The notes under the pieces are model-generated. The model was not told where the DNA came from, did not search any database, and saw nothing but the letters and a program-made list of their open reading frames with translations. A stretch of 52,414 bases of DNA from Oscillospiraceae bacterium (GTDB lineage Bacteria > Bacillota > Clostridia > Oscillospirales > Ruminococcaceae): positions 1 through 52,414 of the forward strand of contig JAIHAL010000011.1 in assembly GCA_020054675.1 (NCBI GenBank). The letters run 5' to 3'. The stretch's first letter is position 1. Each line of letters begins with the position of its first letter. Shown here in pieces: positions 26,197-35,232 of this stretch. The position numbers and the translations under genes were made by a program.

Positions 26197-27990
26197 TTAC
26201 TTTGCAGCGGCTTCTGCTGCCTTGGCATCGTCGCGAGCCTTTTTGAGGTTTGCGGCAATCTTCTTGTCAAATTCAAGAACTTGGTCATAGCCAAGACCCT
26301 TTGCCTCATCCTGCATTTTCTTGAGGAGAGAATTGAATTCAGCCTCATCCTTAGCAAATACCATCTGCCATGAATACGGCTTGATTACATTTTCTCTTAT
26401 CTGGTTGCGGAGATTGTCTATATCGGTCGGAGCAGCTTCGGGAACGTAAGTATTTCCGGGAGCAACTGCAACCATATTGTTCTTTTGGAGATATTCAAGA
26501 GTTGTCTTTGCGCCCATTTTTTCCTGCCATGACTTGTCAAGAGCAGTTGTGTTTGCGGCAAGGGTTGTTTCCCAAAGAGATGGATTGTATGGAGCATTGT
26601 TGTCGGGATTGATATCCGTTGTTACAACCGTATTGAAGTTGAGCTGGGAAATACCTTCTTTGTAGTTTCCTCCGCCGTATTCGTCGGGCATTGTAAGGGT
26701 TGCATCGCCGGAGAATGCCTTTCTTCCGAAATCAAGGAGCTCAGGCTTGCCTTCGGAATTGAAATCCCAGAAGAGGCCCTTGATTCCGCAGGTGCTTGCG
26801 GTTTGTGCGCATGAAAGTTCAATTCCCTCAGGTGAATAGAGCCAGTCAATGAAATCAACCATTCTATCCGGGTCCTGAGCTTCGTTGCCGACTGCTATAA
26901 CATACTTGTTTGCAGGTGCGCAGCCGTATGAGTATATCTTCATATCCTTAACGGGAGCAAACATAAAGCCCTTTCCTGCGGCCTTGTTGTCAACAGTGTT
27001 GTAGGCTGCCTGACCAAGCCACGGCCACGGCGAGAAGAGAACCGCGCCATCCTGATATTTTGCAAAGAGAGTGTCATAGTTTTGTGTTGTGGAGTCAGGG
27101 TCCATAAGTCCCATTTGATTTGCCTGGAAGAATAATTTAAGGCTTCTTACATAAAGGCTGTCGCTGTCAATGATGCTCTGCACATCCGAGCCGTCGGCGG
27201 AAACAAGGGTAAATCCGTTTTCATCAACACCGTACATGCAGGCAGGCTGTTTTGCAAGGCACATGAGGTTGCCGTCCCAGTCTTTAAAGAGGGAGAAAGC
27301 ATAGGTCTTCTTGCCTGTATCGCTTGTAGGATGCGCATCCTGCATCTTTTTGAGTACAGGAAGCAAATCTTCAAGCGTGTTCATTTCGGGAGCGCCTGCT
27401 TCCATATAGTAATCCCAGCGGATATAAGGTCCGAATGTAAGGTCAAGGCCTTCCGACGGGGTTGTGCAGGATTGTTCTGAAACGCTTGACGGTATGCAGT
27501 AAATTTTATCTTTTGAAACTAAATCGTTTATCGCACGGATTCCTATCATGTACTTTTGAAGGTTTGTCTTGTCCTTCACCTTGTCGGTGATGTCCATAAT
27601 AAGTCCTGCCTCAACACAGTCTGCAAGGCGTCCGTTTTCGGAGCCGATTGTAATAAGCTCGCCGAGCTTGCCCGCAGCCGAACGCGTCTGGAAGAGGGTA
27701 TCTCCGCCGCCTGCAACGTTAGGGGCAATAAGGTTGATTTCCATGTTGAATTTTTTCTTTACGATGTTTGCGAACCATCCTGACATAATGCCTTGATAGT
27801 TTGCCTGTGTGTTGAACATTTCAACCGTAATGAATTTGTCATACTTCTTTTCGCCTGAAGCTGAGGAATCGGAAGCGCTTGAGCCGGAGCTTGAGCTTGA
27901 TGAAGAACTGCCGTTTCCGCAGCCCGCAAGACCGGCAACCATGGCAAGAGCCATAAGTCCTGCCGAAATTCGGGTCAACTCTTTTTTCAT
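26197..27990 (-). CDS. LplA-type extracellular substrate-binding lipoprotein
   Basis: 597 aa, the long binding-protein class paired with LplB/LplC-type permeases and YesMN regulators, used for plant-polysaccharide or host-glycan oligosaccharides. The signal peptide ends at lipobox LAGC and is followed by a serine-rich linker, then the binding fold. ATG at 27990 has AAGGAGG seven bases upstream; upstream in-frame codons lack a site. Last gene of the three-gene operon, separated from the permease by an intercistronic hairpin. Substrate not identifiable. Confidence 0.92.
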   Translation of the reverse strand: MKKELTRISAGLMALAMVAGLAGCGNGSSSSSSSSGSSASDSSASGEKKYDKFITVEMFNTQANYQGIMSGWFANIVKKKFNMEINLIAPNVAGGGDTLFQTRSAAGKLGELITIGSENGRLADCVEAGLIMDITDKVKDKTNLQKYMIGIRAINDLVSKDKIYCIPSSVSEQSCTTPSEGLDLTFGPYIRWDYYMEAGAPEMNTLEDLLPVLKKMQDAHPTSDTGKKTYAFSLFKDWDGNLMCLAKQPACMYGVDENGFTLVSADGSDVQSIIDSDSLYVRSLKLFFQANQMGLMDPDSTTQNYDTLFAKYQDGAVLFSPWPWLGQAAYNTVDNKAAGKGFMFAPVKDMKIYSYGCAPANKYVIAVGNEAQDPDRMVDFIDWLYSPEGIELSCAQTASTCGIKGLFWDFNSEGKPELLDFGRKAFSGDATLTMPDEYGGGNYKEGISQLNFNTVVTTDINPDNNAPYNPSLWETTLAANTTALDKSWQEKMGAKTTLEYLQKNNMVAVAPGNTYVPEAAPTDIDNLRNQIRENVIKPYSWQMVFAKDEAEFNSLLKKMQDEAKGLGYDQVLEFDKKIAANLKKARDDAKAAEAAAK

Positions 27991-28029
27991 AATTATCCTC
28001 CTTAATTTAAAAAGCATTTATAAATGGAA

Positions 28030-28043
28030 TTCCCGCAAGGGAA
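28030..28043 (-). other. Intercistronic stem-loop before the LplA-type gene
   Basis: TTCCC and GGGAA pair around a four-base loop just after the permease stop; outer complementary GCATTT/AAATGC segments could extend it. No T-tract follows in the direction of transcription. Mirrors the stem-loop at 9208-9223 before the other last-position binding protein. Confidence 0.4.
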
Positions 28044-28059
28044 ATGCCAATCTGTTTAA

Positions 28060-28986
28060 TCATCCCTTTACCGCACCAATCATTATACCCTTTACAAAGT
28101 ATCTTTGGAAGAACGGGTATACAAGAAGTATAGGGAACACTACTATTACCGAAACGGTCATTCGTATTGAAACCGGAGTTTGGGTCGTGGCAAGGTTTGC
28201 CGCAATTGCCTCTCCCGAAAGCCCGCTGCTGTTTTTGATAAGCGATGCAAGCGAGTTTGCCTGATTTATATATGTGTAAAGCACATATTGAAGCGGATAG
28301 AGCTTTTGGTCTGTAACATAAAGCAACGTATCCTGGAACGAGTTCCACTGCCCTACCGCCGCAAAAATTGCAATGGTTGCAAGTATTGGCGTTGAAAGCG
28401 GCAGAATAATTTTAAAGAATATCGTCAGCACGCCCGCGCCGTCTATTTCAGCCGCCTCTTGCAGTGATGCCGGAATGGATTCAAGGAACGTCTTTACAAG
28501 GATTATATTGAACGGCTGAACGATTGCCGGAATTATGTAAACCCAAAACGTATTTGTAAGGTGCAGATTTTTCATTGTCATGTATACAGGTATGATTCCG
28601 GCATTAAAGTACATGGTGATTATCATAAACCTGTACCAGAATTTTCTGCCCCACATTTTGTTCTGTGTGAACATAAACCCTAAAAATCCCGACGCAAGCA
28701 CGGTTGCGCTTGTTCCGACAACGGTTCTTGCCACAGAAACAAGTGCGGAATTAGCCAGCCCGTTGAGCTTTAATATGTCAATGTAATTTTTAAAATGTAT
28801 TCCTCTCGGATAAAACATGATATCGCCGTTTTTGCTGAGGTCATTTGCGCTTATCGTGTTTATTATCAGGTAATAAAACGGATATATGCAAATCAAAGTG
28901 AAAAGCCCGAAAAACAAATAGTTGAGTATATTGAATATCACGTCGTTCGGAGTCATTTTAATTGCGTTTTTATTTCTTATTGCCAT
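28060..28986 (-). CDS. LplC/YtcP-type carbohydrate ABC permease
   Basis: 308 aa with six membrane segments and the EAA loop EAAEIDGAGVLTIF. ATG at 28986 is eight bases after AAGGAGG, which overlaps the end of lplB; an ATG seven codons upstream has no site. Pairs with the permease at 29000. No ATPase in the operon. Confidence 0.93.
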   Translation of the reverse strand: MAIRNKNAIKMTPNDVIFNILNYLFFGLFTLICIYPFYYLIINTISANDLSKNGDIMFYPRGIHFKNYIDILKLNGLANSALVSVARTVVGTSATVLASGFLGFMFTQNKMWGRKFWYRFMIITMYFNAGIIPVYMTMKNLHLTNTFWVYIIPAIVQPFNIILVKTFLESIPASLQEAAEIDGAGVLTIFFKIILPLSTPILATIAIFAAVGQWNSFQDTLLYVTDQKLYPLQYVLYTYINQANSLASLIKNSSGLSGEAIAANLATTQTPVSIRMTVSVIVVFPILLVYPFFQRYFVKGIMIGAVKG

Positions 28987-28999
28987 TCTCCACGCCTCC

Positions 29000-29950
29000 T
29001 TAAACAATGGTTTCTCCGCGGAATGCTTTTGAAAGTCCGTTTACAACGGCAAGAAGCGTAACGCTGACAAGGCTCTTCATAATTCCTATTGCGGTAGCAA
29101 GCGACATGCTGTGGGACGAGCCCATTGCAATGTTATAAACATAAAGGTCAAGCACCTGAATGTGCTCCCTGTTGAAAGCGTTTTGGAACACGTAATACTG
29201 CTCCATTCCGTTTGAAAGAATGTTTGCTATTGAAAGGAGCAAAAGCACGAAATATGTCGGAAGTATTCCCGGAAGCGTAACGTGCCTCATAAGCTGGAAC
29301 CTGTTTGCGCCGTCAACCCTTGCGGCCTCGTAAAGCGACTGGTCGATTCCGCTTATTGCGGCAAGGTACATAATTGCGCCCCAACCAAGGCCTTTCCATA
29401 TGCCCCAAAGGCACATCATAAGCCATACATGGTTGTCGCTGTCAAGGAATTTTATAGGTTCTTCTATCCAGCCGAGATTCATGAAAAGCTTGTTGAAAAA
29501 TCCCGAGTTTGTAAAAAGGGAATATGCAAGCGAATAAACAAGCACCCAGCTTATGAAGTTCGGCAGAGTTGTCATCGTCTGGACGAATTTTTTGTACCGC
29601 GCGCTTTTTATTTCCGTAAGAAATATTGCAAACGCAACCGGAAGCACGGAAGTAAGTATTCCAAGCCCGCTCATTGCGAATGTGTTTATAAGCGCATTGC
29701 CGAGCTGTTTTAATTGGGTTGCATTGGTAAACAGGGTTGAAAACCATTTAAAGCCTACAAATTGACATTGTTCAAGCTTAAGCGGGGCCCTGTAATCATA
29801 AAAAGCATATATCCATCCGTAAAGCGGATAATACGCAAAAAGGAAAATAAGCACCAAAAACGGCAGCACAAGCAAAAACAATTTATAGCCTTGCATTTTT
29901 TGGTTAAACGTTTTCTTTTTTGTGGAAGAAGCATTTGTTAACGCCGCCAT
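29000..29950 (-). CDS. LplB/YteP-type carbohydrate ABC permease
   Basis: 316 aa with six membrane segments and EAA loop EAARVDGANRFQLM. The start is ATG at 29950, seven bases after AGGAGG; the open frame extends 60 codons further upstream, but that part has no ribosome site and lies in the leader. First gene of the lplB-lplC-lplA-type operon, which faces the broken two-component system that would be its natural regulator. Confidence 0.92.
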   Translation of the reverse strand: MAALTNASSTKKKTFNQKMQGYKLFLLVLPFLVLIFLFAYYPLYGWIYAFYDYRAPLKLEQCQFVGFKWFSTLFTNATQLKQLGNALINTFAMSGLGILTSVLPVAFAIFLTEIKSARYKKFVQTMTTLPNFISWVLVYSLAYSLFTNSGFFNKLFMNLGWIEEPIKFLDSDNHVWLMMCLWGIWKGLGWGAIMYLAAISGIDQSLYEAARVDGANRFQLMRHVTLPGILPTYFVLLLLSIANILSNGMEQYYVFQNAFNREHIQVLDLYVYNIAMGSSHSMSLATAIGIMKSLVSVTLLAVVNGLSKAFRGETIV

Positions 29951-30005
29951 AAATATACCTCCTGATTCAAATGTCATTGGCGTGCCCGCATTTTTGGATT
30001 TTTCG

Positions 30006-30067
30006 TGCATACGTTTTCTGAAAACCTTTTCAAAACCGGGGCCGCCTTTTCTTTTGTATATATTGTA
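30006..30067 (-). promoter_or_regulatory. Leader of the LplABC-type operon: -10 box, cre-like site and operator palindrome
   Basis: A TACAAT -10 (30062-30067, minus strand) has no good -35, suggesting activator dependence. The leader contains a cre-like site (TGCATACGTTTTCT, plus strand, 30006-30019, 12/14 to consensus) joined to the palindromic TGAAAACCTTTTCA (30019-30032). The remaining non-coding sequence of 29951-30357 shows only the terminator at 30285-30325. Confidence 0.45.
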
Positions 30068-30284
30068 GCATGGTTTTAAAAGCTTCACTATATTAAAAAT
30101 CCGATATTTTTTACCGTAAAAATTAGACATTATGCAGCCAAACAGCCGTTTAATATTATGTATATTATATAATTAAATGTTTAAGTTGAAGAAGAAAAAC
30201 AGCATAAGTTGCCATTTGGAATTCTTTTGTTCAGCCTGACAAATCCGGTTTTTCTAAAATCATTTGTAGAACATGCACAAAAAT

Positions 30285-30325
30285 AAAAACCGGCTTTTTA
30301 ATCCGCAGATAAAAGCCGGTTCAAA
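30285..30325 (-). terminator. Terminator of the Ytf-type operon
   Basis: On the minus strand AACCGGCTTTTA and TAAAAAGCCGGTT pair around a nine-base loop, followed by TTTATTTTT. Confidence 0.9.
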
Positions 30326-30357
30326 AAATATTTTATATTTAAGTTTTTTTGAAATTT

Positions 30358-31380
30358 TTATTTTTTCTCCTTTGCTTTTGCAAAAAGGCTTTGCAGCACT
30401 ATGAAAAACGCCAGCAAAGCGGCTATTGTAATTCTGGTCCACCACGATGACAATGTGCCTTGGAATGTGATAAAGGTTTCTATTGTTCCCTTTATAAGCA
30501 CTCCAAAAAGACTGCCTATGACATTTCCGACTCCTCCGGTCAAAAGCGTTCCGCCTATTACCGCCGAAGCTATAGCATCCATTTCAAAACCCTTTGCCTG
30601 CTCAACAAAACCGGAGCATGAATTAAGCGCAAAAAGCACCCCTCCAAGCGAGCACAAAAAGCCATTCAGCACATATGCTTTAAGCTTTACCTTTCTTACG
30701 TCAAGCCCCATAAGCATTGCCGACTGCTCATTGCCTCCGACCGCATAAAGCGACCTGCCGAATTTTGTGTATTTAAGCATTGCAAACACAAGCACAAGGG
30801 CAATAAGCGCAACCACTACGCTGGGATAAATATACGGATAAATCATTGTCCCTTTTTTGTTGACGTATCCCCCAAAAGGAAGATATATTTTTGCCGTTGC
30901 CCATTTTAAGAAAAGCTCATTTTTTATGCTTATCATTTCCGTGCTTATGATTGCAGTCATGCCCCTTGCAAAAAACATTCCCGCAAGGGTGACTATAAAC
31001 GGCTGTATGCCAAAATACGAAACCAAAAATCCCTGAACCAAACCAAAAACAAGACCGGTCAAAAGGCATATAAGCACCGCCGCGGGAGCGCTGATTCCTC
31101 CCTTTTCCATAAAAGAAGCAAGCATCATGCAAATCATGGCGACCACAGAGCCTACCGATATGTCAATCCCTCCGGCAATCATAACCACAGTCATTCCGGA
31201 TGCCACAACAATAAGTCCCGCATTTGAAATAAAAAGATTCAAAAATACCTGCAAATTTGAAAATCCCTTTGACGCAAAAACAATCATGCCGATTATATAC
31301 ATTACGGCAAAAAGTCCTATTGTAACGGAAAGCATAAAGCTTTGCCCGTTTACCTTCTTAAAGAAATTTTCAAGCTTCAT
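30358..31380 (-). CDS. yjfF: YjfF-type sugar ABC permease (CUT2)
   Basis: 340 aa, RbsC-like permease with about nine to ten membrane segments and the family motif GGIDISVGSV. It follows the YtfT-type permease with no gap (stop then ATG) and is last in the operon. Two different permeases with one ATPase is the YtfQRT-YjfF layout of the E. coli galactofuranose importer. Terminator downstream. Confidence 0.88.
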   Translation of the reverse strand: MKLENFFKKVNGQSFMLSVTIGLFAVMYIIGMIVFASKGFSNLQVFLNLFISNAGLIVVASGMTVVMIAGGIDISVGSVVAMICMMLASFMEKGGISAPAAVLICLLTGLVFGLVQGFLVSYFGIQPFIVTLAGMFFARGMTAIISTEMISIKNELFLKWATAKIYLPFGGYVNKKGTMIYPYIYPSVVVALIALVLVFAMLKYTKFGRSLYAVGGNEQSAMLMGLDVRKVKLKAYVLNGFLCSLGGVLFALNSCSGFVEQAKGFEMDAIASAVIGGTLLTGGVGNVIGSLFGVLIKGTIETFITFQGTLSSWWTRITIAALLAFFIVLQSLFAKAKEKK

Positions 31381-32445
31381 TTATGCCGCCCTCCTTTGCG
31401 AATTCCCGGACAAAAGCCTTGATTTAAGCTTCTGCAAAAGCTTATGCGCAAAGGGAGATTGCAGAGAAACAATCAGCACCACAACCACTGCCTTGTAAAC
31501 CGGAAGCTGGTCCGCCGAAACATTCATTGCATAAAGCGTTGTGGTAAGCGCCTGTATGGTATAAGCACCTATTATGCTGCCAAGCAATGAAAATTTTCCT
31601 CCCGAAAGACTGTTGCCGCCAAGCGCCACGGCAAGAATTGCGTCAAGCTCCATGTTAAGCCCTATGTTGTTGGCATCGGCGGAATAAATTCTTGACGAGG
31701 CTATAAGGCCTGCCATTCCGGCACAAAGTCCGCTGAAAACATATGTGAAAAATATTATCGCTGAGGATTTCAGCCCCACAAGCCTTGAAGCTTTTGAATT
31801 TATCCCAACAGATTGGATGTAAATTCCAAGTGCTGTCTTTTTAAGTACAAGCGCAGTTATCAAAGCCACAAAAACCGCCGCAAAAACAGGAAGCGGCAGC
31901 GGGATTCCCGGTATTGCCGAACCTAAAATCTTGTATCCCGGAACTCTTATGTAAGTGATTTGCCCCTCCGTAACCAGTTGGGCAATCCCCCTTCCGGCGG
32001 TAAAAAGAATAAGCGTTGCCACCATCGGCTGGATTTTAAGCTTTGCCACAAGCAAGCCATTGAAGCATCCGCAAAGCAAGCTTGCCAAAAGCGCAAGGAT
32101 AATGCCAAGCGCAAAGGGATTCTGATACTGTGAAACCGAATGCTCCCCTCCGGAAAGGATAAAGCAGCATATTGCCGCCGCAACCGACATTACCGCCCCG
32201 ACTGAAATATCCGTACCGCCCGATGCGGCAACCACAAGCGTCATTCCTATTGAAAGTATCACAAGTTCGCTTGCGCGGTTGATTATATCAATCGTATAGC
32301 CGTAAAGCATGCCGTTTTTTATGCTTATTTTGAAAAAATCCGGAGTTGTTGCAATATTAAACAGCAAAACAAGCGCAAGACACAACAGCGGCAAAAAAAG
32401 CCTGTGTGAAGTTATTTTTTTGATTCTTCCCTTAATTTCCGGCAT
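31381..32445 (-). CDS. ytfT: YtfT-type sugar ABC permease (CUT2)
   Basis: 354 aa, multi-pass RbsC-like permease with GGTDISVGAVMSVAAA. ATG at 32445 has GGAGG eight bases upstream and overlaps the ATPase gene by 14 bases; a start six codons earlier lacks a site. With YjfF it forms the heterodimeric membrane channel. Confidence 0.88.
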   Translation of the reverse strand: MPEIKGRIKKITSHRLFLPLLCLALVLLFNIATTPDFFKISIKNGMLYGYTIDIINRASELVILSIGMTLVVAASGGTDISVGAVMSVAAAICCFILSGGEHSVSQYQNPFALGIILALLASLLCGCFNGLLVAKLKIQPMVATLILFTAGRGIAQLVTEGQITYIRVPGYKILGSAIPGIPLPLPVFAAVFVALITALVLKKTALGIYIQSVGINSKASRLVGLKSSAIIFFTYVFSGLCAGMAGLIASSRIYSADANNIGLNMELDAILAVALGGNSLSGGKFSLLGSIIGAYTIQALTTTLYAMNVSADQLPVYKAVVVVLIVSLQSPFAHKLLQKLKSRLLSGNSQRRAA

Positions 32446-33958
32446 TTCCCGCACCTCCGGCAATAGCTTTCATTATGTTTTCGGAAGAAAGCTCCTCACC
32501 GGAGATTTCCCCGACCTTTTTCCTGTCGCGCAGCACGGCCATTCGGCCGCAGACCCTAAGCATTTCCTCTATTTCGGAAGAAATGAACATTATGCTCATC
32601 CCCTCGTCGGCAAGTTTTGCTATAAGCTTTTGTATTTCGGTTTTCGTGCCAACATCAATTCCCCTTGTGGGTTCGTCAAGTATCAAAAATTCCGGATGTG
32701 TGAGCAGCCATCTGGCAAGAATGACCTTTTGCTGGTTTCCTCCGCTCAACTGCTTTATCGGAGTTTCAGGACTTGCCGTTTTAATCTGCAAAAGCTTTAT
32801 GTATTCGCTTGTGAATTCTTCCTGTTCCTTTCTGCCGAGCAGTTTAAACACTCCCCTTTTGGCTTGAAGGGCAATCATTATGTTTTCCCTTACGGAAAGG
32901 TCTGCAATAATGCCTTCCTCCTTGCGGTTTTCGGGAAGATAGCCCATCCCGCATTTCATTGCGTCAAGCGGGGATTTTACAGCCAGCTTTTCCCCTTTCA
33001 TGCGGATTTCTCCGCAGTCCGCCCTGTCGGCGCCGTAAAGGCTCCTTGCAAGCTCCGAGCGTCCGGAGCCCAAAAGTCCGGTAAGTCCTATTACCTCGCC
33101 CTTTTTAATCTGCAAGTCAAATGGCTTTATAGTGCCTGTGCATCCAAGCCCCTTTGCCTCTATCAAGGGATTTTCTCCGCTGACATCCGGAATGTTTCCC
33201 CTTTTGATTGCTTCAAGGTCGTCGAAGCTCTTTCCAAGCATCTTTGCCACAAGCTCAAGCCTCGGCAGGTTTTCAATTTCATATTCCCCTACAAGCGCGC
33301 CGTTCCTCAGGACTGTAATCCTGTCGCATACCGCATAAACCTGCTCCAAGAAATGAGTTACGAATATAATTCCCGTACCGCCTGCTTTAAGCTTTTTCAT
33401 AAGGTTGAAAAGCTTTTCCACTTCATCATCGTCCAGCGATGAAGTCGGCTCGTCAAGAATGAGTATTTTTGCCGACATGTTAACTGCGCGCGCAATGGCG
33501 ACCATCTGCTGGACAGCTATGGAATAGTTTTCAAGGTTTGCCGAAACATCAATGTTTATATCAAGCCCCGCAAGAACTTCCTTTGCTCTTTTTTTCATGG
33601 TTTTCCAGTCGATAAATCCGCCTTTTTTAGGCTCCATGCCTATAAAAAGATTTTCCGCAACCGAAAGGTTCGGGCAGAGGTTGACCTCCTGATAAACCGT
33701 GCTTATTCCGTTTTTCTGCGCCTCTTGTGGGGAACGGTTCACAATCCTCTGCTGATTGTCCCCTATGTATATTTCTCCGGATTCAAAATCCACCGCACCG
33801 GTCAGAACTTTTATGAGCGTGGATTTGCCCGCCCCGTTTTCCCCCATAAGAGCATGTATCTCGCCGGCCCTGAGCGTAAAATCAACGTTGTCCAGCGCCA
33901 CAACCCCGGGAAAGGTTTTTCTTATATTTCTCATTTTCAAAAGGATTGCCGGCTCCAT
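32432..33958 (-). CDS. ytfR: YtfR-type sugar ABC ATPase (two ATP-binding domains)
   Basis: 508 aa, tandem ATPase domains as in RbsA/MglA/YtfR. The first has Walker A GENGAGKST near residue 39 and Walker B ILILDEPTSSLD. The second has a degenerate Walker A (GLLGSGRSE), signature LSGGNQQKV and LILDEPTRGIDV. ATG at 33958 follows AAAGGGGAAA. Lies 97 bases after the binding-protein gene, separated by an attenuator-like hairpin. Powers the YtfT/YjfF channel. Confidence 0.93.
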   Translation of the reverse strand: MEPAILLKMRNIRKTFPGVVALDNVDFTLRAGEIHALMGENGAGKSTLIKVLTGAVDFESGEIYIGDNQQRIVNRSPQEAQKNGISTVYQEVNLCPNLSVAENLFIGMEPKKGGFIDWKTMKKRAKEVLAGLDINIDVSANLENYSIAVQQMVAIARAVNMSAKILILDEPTSSLDDDEVEKLFNLMKKLKAGGTGIIFVTHFLEQVYAVCDRITVLRNGALVGEYEIENLPRLELVAKMLGKSFDDLEAIKRGNIPDVSGENPLIEAKGLGCTGTIKPFDLQIKKGEVIGLTGLLGSGRSELARSLYGADRADCGEIRMKGEKLAVKSPLDAMKCGMGYLPENRKEEGIIADLSVRENIMIALQAKRGVFKLLGRKEQEEFTSEYIKLLQIKTASPETPIKQLSGGNQQKVILARWLLTHPEFLILDEPTRGIDVGTKTEIQKLIAKLADEGMSIMFISSEIEEMLRVCGRMAVLRDRKKVGEISGEELSSENIMKAIAGGAGNAGN

Positions 33959-33978
33959 AACTTTGTTTCCCCTTTCTG

Positions 33979-34013
33979 AAAAAATAGCCGGAGGAAGTCA
34001 TTTTTCCTCCGGC
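33979..34013 (-). terminator. Attenuator-like hairpin between ytfQ and ytfR
   Basis: On the minus strand GCCGGAGGAA and TTCCTCCGGC (ten pairs) are followed by TATTTTTTC. Its place inside the operon suggests partial termination, giving more binding protein than transporter. Confidence 0.75.
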
Positions 34014-34055
34014 CGATTCTTATGGCAAAATTACCTTGCAAGCACAAAACATCCG

Positions 34056-35081
34056 TCAGTATGCGCGACCCACACGGTCTTTTGCCGCCGTTTCAGCGGG
34101 GAATATACCCTCAGCGACATATTGCAGCTTTTCAACCTTTTCTCCGGCTTCAAGCTTTTTGATTATTTCAGCCACGCGCGGACCATGCAGAGGATTGCAT
34201 TCGATATCTACGTTTATATCTCCTGCTTCCATAGCGTCAAATGCAGCGGATACCGCATCAAACGAGATAATGGTTATATCGCCATTGGGGCCGCAGGTCT
34301 TGCCTGCCGCTTTAATGGCATCAATTGCCCCGAAAGCCATGTTGTCATTTTCGGCAACAACAACGTCTATATCCGGATAGGATTTAAGGAACGATTCCAT
34401 TACTTCCTGCCCTTTGGCCTGTGTAAATTCTCCGGTCTGCTGGGCAAGAATCTTCCAGTTCGAGTGTTCCTTGGCAACCTTGTTAAAGCCGTTCGTCCTT
34501 CCTATCTGTGCTGAAGAACCAATCGTTCCTTGAAGTGTAACAATGTTTACATCCTCGGAATCCTTTCCTTTTTGTTTCAAATAATCCGCAAGCCAATTTG
34601 CTGCGTCGGTGCCTTCTTTTTCAAAGTTCGAGCCTACCCATGCGGTAAAAAGGCTGTCGTCTGAAACTTTAATCATTCTGTCCACGATGATTACCGGTAT
34701 TCCGGCATCTTTTGCCTCTTTAAGCACCGTATCCCAGCCTGTTTCGGTTACCGGCGCAAGGACTATGTAATCAACATCCTGCTGAATGAAATTGCGTATT
34801 GCCTTGATTTGGTTTTCCTGCTTTTGCTGTGCATCGTCAAATATCAGCGAGTAACCGTTTGCCTCTGTAAAGGTCGATTTCATGGACTCGGTATTTGCGG
34901 TTCTCCAATCCGATTCAGCGCCAACCTGCGAAAATCCAACGACTACCAAATCGCCGGAAGCTTTATCTGCCGCCTTAGTAGTTTCTCCTGCTGCTGAAGA
35001 GCTTTCCTGTGTCTTTGAACACCCTGAGAAAGAAAGGGCGGCAAGCGCGCCAATCAAAAACATTGCCAGAAACTTTTTCAA
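34056..35081 (-). CDS. ytfQ: YtfQ-type galactofuranose-like substrate-binding lipoprotein
   Basis: 341 aa, family-2 periplasmic-binding fold. Strong resemblance to E. coli YtfQ from memory: VGFSQVGAESDWR, QQKQENQIKAIRNF, APVTETGWDTVLKEAKDAGI, LQGTIGSSAQIGR. YtfQ binds galactofuranose (and galactopyranose), so that is the best substrate guess. The signal peptide ends at lipobox FSGC. The start is TTG at 35081, eight bases after AAGGAGG; ATG at 35132 lacks a site. First transport gene of the operon, preceded by a small hairpin (35100-35117) and a ~150-bp gap after the kinase gene that may hold its own promoter. Confidence 0.88.
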   Translation of the reverse strand: MKKFLAMFLIGALAALSFSGCSKTQESSSAAGETTKAADKASGDLVVVGFSQVGAESDWRTANTESMKSTFTEANGYSLIFDDAQQKQENQIKAIRNFIQQDVDYIVLAPVTETGWDTVLKEAKDAGIPVIIVDRMIKVSDDSLFTAWVGSNFEKEGTDAANWLADYLKQKGKDSEDVNIVTLQGTIGSSAQIGRTNGFNKVAKEHSNWKILAQQTGEFTQAKGQEVMESFLKSYPDIDVVVAENDNMAFGAIDAIKAAGKTCGPNGDITIISFDAVSAAFDAMEAGDINVDIECNPLHGPRVAEIIKKLEAGEKVEKLQYVAEGIFPAETAAKDRVGRAY

Positions 35082-35232
35082 TTCATATTCCTCCTTAATA
35101 ACAGCATAGCCGCTGTTTTCTTGCAATATCAATTTACCATATGCCGTTTCATTTTTATACGGAAAATTTTATTTTCATTTGTGCAATTTTTTTTGATGGC
35201 AAGTTTGTTTTTTTACGGCAAAATTTTATAGC

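Noticed and set aside
30001..30130. N-terminal extension of the LplB-type permease
   Set aside because: The in-frame upstream codons have no ribosome site and lie in the leader with operator-like sequences; the AGGAGG-preceded ATG at 29950 matches the family start.
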